A DNA stretch of 6,483 nt from Propionibacteriaceae bacterium (lineage in GTDB: Bacteria > Actinomycetota > Actinomycetes > Propionibacteriales > Propionibacteriaceae): the NCBI GenBank assembly GCA_009781325.1, contig WQYJ01000123.1, positions 1 through 6,483 of the forward strand, read 5' to 3'. Made by a program: the position numbers and the translations under genes. The stretch's first letter is position 1, and every line of letters starts with the position of its first letter. The notes below the pieces were generated by a model. The model saw nothing but the letters and a program-made list of their open reading frames with translations. It did not search any database and was not told the origin of the DNA. Positions 1 through 5,520 of this stretch are shown here, one piece after another.

Positions 1-1134
1 GAGAAGAAGACATCGGGCAGTGTATGCGCCCGAGCCCAGTTCCGCGACTGGGATGGTAAATGCCGAGACGTACAAGCCACTGGTCCCAACAGGAGAGCTG
101 CCGAACAGAAGTTAAAGAGCAAACTGACAGAACGGAGCTTGTTTCAGCCCGCTGACACAGCTATAACGCCGGACTCCAGCTTCGCCAAGCTAGTCGTCTA
201 TTGGCTCGGCGACATGGATCTAGAGAATCGACTAGCTAAGCAAACCAGACAGCGTTATGAGTATCACATGCGCCAGCTGGTGTTGCCAGTATTCGAGCAT
301 TTAACGCTACGCGAGATCGGGGTCGCCCGTTGTGACCAGTTCATCAAACAACTGGCCCAAAAGAGCTACAACCGCGCCAGGCAGGCCAAGGTCGTGCTGC
401 GGCTCGTCTTCGGTCTGGCTGTACGACACGAGATCATTCCAAGGAACCCAATGGACGGCATCGCAAGGCTTCATAAGCTGCCCCATACGCCCGACGCCCT
501 GACACCACAGGAGGTCAATACGATCCGTATTGCTGTCCGTTTCTGGGAAACCGGTCTATCCCCGACTGGGCCAAAGCCAGACGGGCAACTGTCTGCGATC
601 ATTGAGGTAATGCTCGGCACATCTGCCCGCATTGGAGAAGCCTTGGCGATCCGCCGCCGCGATGTTGATGTGACAAGCCCGCAGCTATCGGTGTCGATTC
701 GAGGAACCATCGTCACACCTAGAGGCGAACCACCCTACCGACAGGATTACACGAAGACTGCCAAGTCGCGACGTACAGTGGCAATCCCCAGTTTCACCGC
801 AGAGGCTCTTCGGCTCCGGTTGGCGATGATGGGCGACCTGTCGCCCGACGCACTGGTCTTCTGCTCCCGCAATGGCACAGCGTTGACGATGAACAACGTC
901 CGCCGCCAGCTACGCCATGTTCTGGACTTGGCTAGCATAGAAGGCGTCACACCACACAGTTTCCGTCGAACAGTAGCCACGGCCATCAACGAGTCTGCCG
1001 ACATCGATCTGGCAGCAGAGTTACTCGGTCACACTGATAGCAAGATCACAATTCAGCACTACATCCGTCGCAACGAGATGGTCAACCCGGCTACTGCGCA
1101 AATCCTAGAGCAAGCATTTCAGCCAGATTGGTGA
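1..1134 (+). CDS. Tyrosine recombinase / phage-type integrase, 5'-truncated by the window edge
   Basis: Site-specific recombinase that would integrate and excise a mobile element by cutting and rejoining att sites through a 3'-phosphotyrosine intermediate. The frame has no stop from base 1, giving 377 codons, so the true start lies outside the window; the TTG at 139 is internal. Residues 10-45 (starting ARAQFRDWDGKCRDVQATG, then a basic helix) look like the arm-type DNA-binding segment of actinobacterial integrases. Residues 60-155 form the SAM-like core-binding domain, and about 165-377 the catalytic domain. Numbered from base 1, the catalytic set is complete: Arg210 (SARIGEAL), beta-hairpin Lys252/Lys255 (TKTAKSRRT), His319 and Arg322 (HSFR), His344 (LLGH) and nucleophile Tyr354 (QHYIRR). 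It should therefore be active. Probably only some 20-40 N-terminal residues are missing, judging from usual family length. It is co-directional with the restriction genes but separated from them by 775 bases. Confidence 0.94.
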   Translation, partial: EKKTSGSVCARAQFRDWDGKCRDVQATGPNRRAAEQKLKSKLTERSLFQPADTAITPDSSFAKLVVYWLGDMDLENRLAKQTRQRYEYHMRQLVLPVFEHLTLREIGVARCDQFIKQLAQKSYNRARQAKVVLRLVFGLAVRHEIIPRNPMDGIARLHKLPHTPDALTPQEVNTIRIAVRFWETGLSPTGPKPDGQLSAIIEVMLGTSARIGEALAIRRRDVDVTSPQLSVSIRGTIVTPRGEPPYRQDYTKTAKSRRTVAIPSFTAEALRLRLAMMGDLSPDALVFCSRNGTALTMNNVRRQLRHVLDLASIEGVTPHSFRRTVATAINESADIDLAAELLGHTDSKITIQHYIRRNEMVNPATAQILEQAFQPDW

Positions 1135-1177
1135 AGTTACGACATGGCAGAAACCAACTGGTTGAGGTACCTGGCAT

Positions 1178-1200
1178 GGTGCCGCAAAATTTGCGGCACC
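1178..1200. terminator. Strong hairpin palindrome after the integrase gene, probable (bidirectional) terminator
   Basis: Perfect 11-bp arms GGTGCCGCAAA and TTTGCGGCACC flank a single central A. As RNA this folds as an 8-bp GC-rich stem with an A/T-rich loop. It begins 43 bases after the integrase stop. There is no T tract on either side, which is common for terminators in actinobacteria. A second palindrome, GCACCGGTGC at 1196-1205, overlaps its right arm, so three GGTGC/GCACC units lie side by side. An operator or a recombination-related site is the alternative reading. Confidence 0.5.
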
Positions 1201-1235
1201 GGTGCTTGCCACCCGAAGCTAAAGTGTCTTATCTC

Positions 1236-1490
1236 TTACCAGCGCAAAACGAAGTAATAAGCGAGGGCCACACAACCTACCAACACTGACTCCGAGAATG
1301 CAACTCCAAATATGAGCGTCTTGAAAGGGGATTGCACGGTGGTGCCAAGACCTTTATAATCAGGCGTCGTCAGCAACCTGGTCAGATCACCAGTCCAGTC
1401 CGGCGACTGATTACCGCTTGCCCGTTCCAGTAAGCATGACGTGATCAGTGAGTCAGAGACAGATTGGATCTCGATAGCTCTCAGTGCCAC
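1236..1490 (-). CDS. Doubtful small ORF, possible single-pass membrane protein (84 aa)
   Basis: I do not recognise this product and treat it as a weak prediction. It would start at a GTG (1490-1488) and end at TAA (1238-1236), convergent with the integrase. Residues 1-57 are polar and unremarkable. Residues 58-82 (TLIFGVAFSESVLVGCVALA and following) are hydrophobic enough for one membrane helix and end in RW, as in a tail-anchored protein. Against it: there is no convincing Shine-Dalgarno sequence before the GTG, no methionine start anywhere in the frame, and no family resemblance. For it: it is the only reading frame with protein-like character in the 775-base gap, and the palindrome at 1178-1200 sits where a bidirectional terminator between convergent genes would be. 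Confidence 0.2.
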   Translation of the reverse strand: MALRAIEIQSVSDSLITSCLLERASGNQSPDWTGDLTRLLTTPDYKGLGTTVQSPFKTLIFGVAFSESVLVGCVALAYYFVLRW

Positions 1491-1909
1491 CTAAGCAGTC
1501 ACCATGTCTTGATCGCTACTCAGTGTCAGCAGAGCATTTGAGGCTGAGCGCTTGGACAGAATAGTCGCTACCTTGATAGTTACCGCTCAGTTCTCAACGA
1601 CGCCGTGACTAGTGACGCTGCTCACGAGCCCTGATGGTGACGACTCAGCGCTCAACTCAGTGATCATGACAACCAGTGGCACACAGCATCCCGGTGCTCA
1701 CGCTCACCGGTCAGTCCGTGACACTCGCTATGAGCGTCCGCTCCAAACGAGATCTTCCCACCTGTTTCACCGAACCATCCAAATCAGGGTCACACGGTTG
1801 GCAGTTGAGAATCAGTGGCTGCATCAGCAATGCTTGCGTCCCTCAAGTGCTCAGCGACACAGTGTTACAGCTCCTGCTTTTGTCAGACGTGCCCTCTAGG
1901 ATTAATCCT
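1491..1909. other. Non-coding leader region rich in short inverted repeats, upstream of the methyltransferase gene
   Basis: No credible protein is seen here: the open frames running through it translate to arginine/serine/histidine-rich, non-conserved-looking sequence. It contains many short dyads. CCGGTG (1691-1696) pairs with CACCGG (1705-1710) over an 8-nt loop. GTCA (1710-1713) pairs with TGAC (1719-1722), CGCT (1727-1730) with AGCG (1734-1737), and GAGCG (1732-1736) with CGCTC (1739-1743). GTGAC is repeated at 1605 and 1612. TCAGTG occurs at 1520, 1657 and 1812, with two more just upstream at 1445 and 1481. Readings include a structured 5' leader, a small RNA, or protein-binding sites, for example integrase arm sites. 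Confidence 0.4.
1552..1580 (+). promoter_or_regulatory. Candidate sigma70-type promoter for the restriction operon
   Basis: TTGGAC at 1552-1557 and GATAGT at 1575-1580 are separated by 17 bases, an ideal spacing, with acceptable matches to TTGACA and TATAAT. It would make a leader of about 320 nt before the methyltransferase start, passing through the inverted-repeat region. This is a by-eye match in a long intergenic stretch, so chance is a real possibility. Confidence 0.22.
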
Positions 1910-1910
1910 A
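1897..1910 (+). promoter_or_regulatory. 14-bp perfect palindrome covering the ribosome binding site and start of the methyltransferase gene
   Basis: TAGGATTAATCCTA is self-complementary over all 14 bases, and its last A is the A of the ATG start. It contains AGGA (1898-1901), 8 bases before the ATG, which is the best ribosome binding site for this gene and decides the start at 1910. It also contains TAGGAT (1897-1902), a match to the actinobacterial TANNNT -10 element placed so that transcription could begin at about 1909-1910 and give a leaderless mRNA. It may be an operator for self-control of the methyltransferase. The self-pairing is seen directly; the regulatory role is inferred. Confidence 0.5.
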
Positions 1911-3400
1911 TGAGTGTTGGACTGCTAGCGGATGCCGAGTGGGTCCGGGTCGAGGCGACCCTAGGACTGTCTACGGATGCTCAGTCCTTGCACGGTCAGT
2001 ATTTCACACCTGAGCAGGCAGCAGCGCTGATCACTGACATGCCTCGTCTGCCTGACATCAATCCGATCCGGGTGCTCGATCCTGGCGCGGGTTCGGGCAT
2101 GCTTACAGCAGCAATTATTGAGCGCTTAGTTAATGAGTCACCTGGTAGGCGAGTCGAGGTGACCGCTGTTGAGCTAGACGAAACTCTCATCCCCGCCCTT
2201 GAGCGCACCGCTGGATTATGCCAGGCTTGGGCATTATCGCGCAAAGCGGATGTGACCATCCATGTCGTGCAAGGTGATGTCATCACAGATTCGTTAAGTC
2301 TGGAAGCATTGTTCGACCTCGTAGTGATGAATCCGCCTTACCTAAAGCTAGCGGCGGGATCGCAAGCACGCAGAACGATGGAGTCCCTAGGTTGGGACAC
2401 TCCGAACCTTTACACAGCGTTTATCGCTGTCGGTGTTGAAGCGCTGAAACCGAGTGGTCAATTAGTAGCCATTACTCCGCGCTCGTTCGCAAACGGCCCG
2501 TACTTCGGCCAGTTCCGCAAGAAGCTGTTGCGGCAGGTGACGATCAATCGACTGCACACCTTTGAATCTCGTTCGACAGTGTTTTCCGACACTGGAGTTC
2601 TACAGGAGAACATCGTTTTTTCAGCCACCAAAGCTGGTGAGCACGGTCCTGTGCTGATCACCGCCAGCCGAGACCACTTGGGTAGTGTCACTGAAAGGCT
2701 CATCCCCTATGACGAGCTTGTGTCGCCTGTTGACCCAGAGGAGTTCATCCGGATCACCACTGATGACGCAAGTGAGCAGGCTACGCTTGCAATGTCCGGA
2801 TTACCGTGTACCTTGACCGACTTGGGCTTATCAGTTTCAACTGGGCGTGTAGTCGACTTCCGGGCAAGGGGCAACCTCACGAAAGAACCGTGCCCTGATA
2901 GCGTTCCTTTGGTATATCCGGCTAACTTGCGGAAGGGGAAAGTCTGTTGGCCCCGTTTCATAGGCAAGGCCCAGGGGTTCATCGTCAGGAATGACGACGA
3001 TCGGAAGGCATTGTTACCGCCAGGATACTATGTACTGGTAAAGCGGTTCTCAGCGAAGGAAGAACGTCGTCGGATTGTGGCTGCTATGTGGGCACCGGAG
3101 CGTAATGGTGAGGTCCCGGTGGCATTCGAGAATCATCTGAACGTCTTTCACATTGGGGGTGAGGGCGTTGACCCTGAGTTGGGATGGGGCCTGTGCTTGT
3201 GGTTGAACACTAGCATTGTCGACCGTTACTTCCGAACATTCTCAGGCCATACCCAAGTCAACGCCACTGACCTCAGATCGCTGCGATACCCCGATGCCGA
3301 AACGCTACGACATATCGGACGAGCCGTTAACGCACTACCAGATCAGAACACGCTAGACACCATAGTGGATGAAGTGTTAGGTGAGAAGGTAGCGGTATGA
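1910..3400 (+). CDS. Type II N6-adenine DNA methyltransferase, BsuBI/PstI-like (gamma class)
   Basis: Modification subunit of the R-M pair: it transfers a methyl group from S-adenosylmethionine to the N6 of adenine in the target, predicted CTGCAG by family and by its endonuclease partner. The product is 496 residues, close to the roughly 500 usual for this family. Motifs run in gamma-class order: motif X GQYFTP (29-34), motif I VLDPGAGSG (55-63) binding AdoMet, acidic ELD (88-90), QGD (121-123), catalytic NPPY (141-144), then the VI-VIII region (171-237, including DTGVLQEN). The C-terminal half, about 300-460, should be the target recognition domain. The ATG at 1910 is preferred because AGGA sits 8 bases upstream and homology-like sequence begins here. 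An in-frame GTG at 1676 would add 78 residues of low-quality sequence. The stop overlaps the endonuclease start as ATGA. No controller (C-protein) gene is present. Confidence 0.93.
   Translation: MSVGLLADAEWVRVEATLGLSTDAQSLHGQYFTPEQAAALITDMPRLPDINPIRVLDPGAGSGMLTAAIIERLVNESPGRRVEVTAVELDETLIPALERTAGLCQAWALSRKADVTIHVVQGDVITDSLSLEALFDLVVMNPPYLKLAAGSQARRTMESLGWDTPNLYTAFIAVGVEALKPSGQLVAITPRSFANGPYFGQFRKKLLRQVTINRLHTFESRSTVFSDTGVLQENIVFSATKAGEHGPVLITASRDHLGSVTERLIPYDELVSPVDPEEFIRITTDDASEQATLAMSGLPCTLTDLGLSVSTGRVVDFRARGNLTKEPCPDSVPLVYPANLRKGKVCWPRFIGKAQGFIVRNDDDRKALLPPGYYVLVKRFSAKEERRRIVAAMWAPERNGEVPVAFENHLNVFHIGGEGVDPELGWGLCLWLNTSIVDRYFRTFSGHTQVNATDLRSLRYPDAETLRHIGRAVNALPDQNTLDTIVDEVLGEKVAV
3384..3389 (+). 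promoter_or_regulatory. Ribosome binding site of the endonuclease gene inside the methyltransferase gene
   Basis: AGAAGG lies 7 bases before the ATG at 3397, within the last codons of the methyltransferase gene. Together with the ATGA overlap it supports the 3397 start and coupled translation of the two genes. Confidence 0.6.
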
Positions 3401-4347
3401 ACGACGAAGCCTATGCGCGGGTCGAGGAAGCTCGAATAGTGCTTGAGTTCCTTGGGTTGGATGCCGAGCGATCCAACGAGCGTTCTGCGCAAGTACTGAT
3501 GGCTCTCCTAAGACTTACCCCGTCAACACCATGGGCTGATGCCGAAGCTCCCATACTGGGAACTAGGGCAATCATGGATTGGATCAGGGACGAATATGGA
3601 ACCGCGTATGCGCCGAACACCCGCGAGACAATCCGTCGGTTCACCCTCCATCAGTTCGTTGATGCCGCTCTAGTAGTCGAGAACCCAGATGAGCCGCAGC
3701 GCCCGGTGAACTCACCCAGGTGGTGCTACCAGGTCTCCAGTCCAGCCTTGGAACTGATCCGCCTGTATGGCACAGACGGATTCCATCAGCGGCTCGATCA
3801 GTACCTTCAGGACGTGCCGGGACTTGCGGATCAGTATCGTGCAGCAAGGGAGATGCGACGAATTCCAGTTACGCTGCCGGACGGTAGCCCTGTAACGCTG
3901 AGTCCCGGAGGGCAGAATTTGCTGCTCCAGCAAATGATCGAGAACTTTTGCCCGGTCTACGCCCCTGGTGGCCAGGTCCTTTACATTGGCGATGCGGATA
4001 ATAAGTGGGCCGTCTTTCGCGAGGCTGAACTCGCTGCGCTTGGTGTCACAACCGACCGACATGGGAAAATGCCCGATCTTGTTGTGTATCTGCCGGACAG
4101 GAACTGGCTGCTTCTAATGGAAGCAGCGTCAACCCATGGCCCCGTAGACGGCCAACGTCATTCGGAACTAGCTTCGCTTTTCTCTGGGTCAACTGCCGGT
4201 CTGGTGTATGTGTCCTGCTTCCCATCGCGAGCCGTCATGCGAAAGTACACAACCCAGATCGCCTGGGAAACCGAGGCTTGGTGCGCCGAAGACCCCACCC
4301 ACCTAATCCACTTCAACGGTGAACGATTTCTAGGGCCGTATGAATGA
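3397..4347 (+). CDS. Type II restriction endonuclease, BsuBI/PstI family
   Basis: Cleaves unmodified DNA, predicted at CTGCAG; PstI and BsuBI, the founding members, both recognise this sequence. The 316-residue length fits the family. Residues about 1-130 form the N-terminal helical/winged-helix-like domain, and about 150-316 the catalytic domain. Family signatures are clear: LSPGGQNLLLQQMIENF (168-184), YAPGGQVLYIGDA (188-200), HGKMPDLVVY (222-231), a buried strand ending in Glu242 (LLLMEAASTHGP), AGLVYVSCFPSR, IAWETEAW (288-295) and the C-terminal HFNGERFLGPY (305-315). Asp227 and Glu242 are the likely metal-binding pair of the PD-(D/E)XK fold. As elsewhere in the family, the position after the Glu is hydrophobic (EAA) and not ExK. 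No disruption is seen, so it should be active. It follows the methyltransferase with a 4-base overlap, which could keep its synthesis behind that of the protective enzyme. Confidence 0.95.
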   Translation: MNDEAYARVEEARIVLEFLGLDAERSNERSAQVLMALLRLTPSTPWADAEAPILGTRAIMDWIRDEYGTAYAPNTRETIRRFTLHQFVDAALVVENPDEPQRPVNSPRWCYQVSSPALELIRLYGTDGFHQRLDQYLQDVPGLADQYRAAREMRRIPVTLPDGSPVTLSPGGQNLLLQQMIENFCPVYAPGGQVLYIGDADNKWAVFREAELAALGVTTDRHGKMPDLVVYLPDRNWLLLMEAASTHGPVDGQRHSELASLFSGSTAGLVYVSCFPSRAVMRKYTTQIAWETEAWCAEDPTHLIHFNGERFLGPYE

Positions 4348-4442
4348 CCATGAAAAGACTGGCGAACCTGGCCCGCGTCATGAGCACCGCAAAGCGACGA
4401 GTGAAACTAATCAAAGGAGACCACAGTGCGCCCCCATATTGA
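4344..4442 (+). CDS. Possible 32-aa basic peptide or translational-coupling ORF
   Basis: A short frame whose ATG at 4344 overlaps the endonuclease stop as ATGA and whose TGA (4440-4442) lies 17 bases inside the next gene. It therefore bridges two genes otherwise 78 bases apart. AGGG at 4332-4335 is a usable ribosome binding site 8 bases upstream; a second ATG follows at 4350. The peptide is strongly basic, with KRLANLARV and STAKRRVKLIKG, and could form an amphipathic helix, but I know of no family for it. It may serve mainly to carry ribosomes to the DUF262 start. Since the gap is short, an open frame of this length can occur by chance; the double overlap is what makes it worth listing. Confidence 0.33.
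   Translation: MTMKRLANLARVMSTAKRRVKLIKGDHSAPPY
4413..4420 (+). promoter_or_regulatory. Strong ribosome binding site of the DUF262 gene
   Basis: AAAGGAGA, with its GGAG core ending 6 bases before the GTG at 4426, is the best Shine-Dalgarno sequence in the window. It fixes the GTG as the start. It suggests this gene also loads ribosomes independently of the genes before it, perhaps at a higher level. Confidence 0.75.
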
Positions 4443-5520
4443 CGAGAAGGCTCTTCAAGAGCTCGCCAAAGAGCGAACAGTAAAGACTCAATCTATCGAA
4501 TATGACATTACGACGCTGAAAAATAAAATCGACACTGGATATATTAAGCTTGATCCGTCCTACCAGAGAAACTATCGGTGGGGTGTAGGAACAGCGTCGA
4601 GGCTAATCGAGAGCCTGCTGTTAAATATCCCGATTCCTTTGGTCTACTTGTCACAAGATGTTGATTTAGACGAAGACGTTTCCGAAGGCTCACCGTACTA
4701 CTCAGTGATCGACGGGCAGCAACGTCTTACTGCGATCGTGGAGTTTCTTGAAGGCAAGTATGCTCTGGAAGAGTTGTCTATCCTCAAGGATCTCACCGGG
4801 TGTAGATTCAGTGAATTGCCGTTGTTTTTAAAGAGGCGTCTTGAGGATCGAACAATCAGTTGCTTGAGAATCGACTCTACTCTTGATGGTGATGTGAAAT
4901 ATGAGATTTTTGAGAGGCTAAACACCGGTTCTGTTGAACTCGAGGCACAGGAAATCCGTAATGCCACCTTCCGTGGAAGATTTAATGATCTCATTAAGAA
5001 ACTAGCGGAGAATGAAGACTTCAGAACAAATACAAGCCTCTCAGAGGACCGAATTAGGAAGATGTTCCATGTAGAGTTGGTGCTTCGGTATTTTGCCTTT
5101 ACTGATGGTCGCTACGAGAGCTACCAGCCGCTGCTGAAAGATTTCCTCAACAGGAGCATGCAGGAGTTTCAGCACCTCACTGACGAGGAGTTAATCCAGT
5201 TCTCCAGGAGATTCGTTGGTGCCATGGCAGATATTCGGGCACTGTTGGGTGATCTCCCTTTTGCAAAAATGCGTAAACAATCGCCCAACGCCGCCAACGA
5301 ACGGCTGTTCGCGTCAAGGTTCAACGCAGCGGTATATGATGCCGTTGTTGTCGCCATTGACAGCTTGGGAGGCATAGGGGGCGTACGGAAAGATGCCAGA
5401 GAAAGACTAGACGAGCTCTTCAATGACGACGTTTTCCAGGCGGCTGTTTCTGGCGCGGTAACAGATACTAGTAAAGTAATGACGCGCATAAAGATGGTCC
5501 AAAATGTCTTCAAGCAGTAG
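4426..5520 (+). CDS. DUF262 (ParB-like, DGQQR-motif) protein without HNH domain
   Basis: A 364-residue protein with the DUF262 signatures in order: YQRNYRW (46-52), DGQQRLT (96-102) and FERLNTGS followed by ELEAQEIRNA (162-180). DUF262 is a ParB/Srx-like fold. In GmrSD and related defence enzymes it is coupled to a DUF1524 HNH nuclease and acts with nucleotides as the sensing and regulating half. Here the C-terminal part (about 190-364) is helical and charged and shows no HNH-type His-Asn-His pattern, so the protein alone is unlikely to cut DNA in the GmrSD way. The start is a GTG with a very good ribosome binding site. Its 3' end overlaps the HEPN gene by 17 bases, so the two should be made together. 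I infer a sensor or regulator role for the HEPN partner. The family call is firm; the role is not. Confidence 0.85.
   Translation: MRPHIDEKALQELAKERTVKTQSIEYDITTLKNKIDTGYIKLDPSYQRNYRWGVGTASRLIESLLLNIPIPLVYLSQDVDLDEDVSEGSPYYSVIDGQQRLTAIVEFLEGKYALEELSILKDLTGCRFSELPLFLKRRLEDRTISCLRIDSTLDGDVKYEIFERLNTGSVELEAQEIRNATFRGRFNDLIKKLAENEDFRTNTSLSEDRIRKMFHVELVLRYFAFTDGRYESYQPLLKDFLNRSMQEFQHLTDEELIQFSRRFVGAMADIRALLGDLPFAKMRKQSPNAANERLFASRFNAAVYDAVVVAIDSLGGIGGVRKDARERLDELFNDDVFQAAVSGAVTDTSKVMTRIKMVQNVFKQ

Noticed and set aside
1135..1250. tRNA gene or tRNA 3' end as an integration site after the integrase
   Set aside because: No T-arm sequence or CCA-end context could be matched; the strong palindrome does not fit a tRNA arm arrangement.
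1605..1616. GTGACTAGTGAC as a C-protein box of an R-M controller
   Set aside because: Only a partial match to the paired GACT/AGTC box pattern, and no controller gene is present in the window.
1612..1899. 95-aa frame on the + strand in the leader region
   Set aside because: Arg/Ser/His-rich with no recognisable domain, no good ribosome binding site, and overlapping a region better explained as non-coding.
1676..1909. Longer methyltransferase starting at the GTG at 1676 (78 extra residues)
   Set aside because: The extra segment is not protein-like, lies in the inverted-repeat region, and would make the enzyme longer than its family. ATG 1910 has AGGA at 8 bases.
4426..5520. Full GmrSD-type modification-dependent nuclease
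   Set aside because: The DUF262 half is clear, but no DUF1524 HNH motif is visible in this protein or its neighbour, which is HEPN-like.
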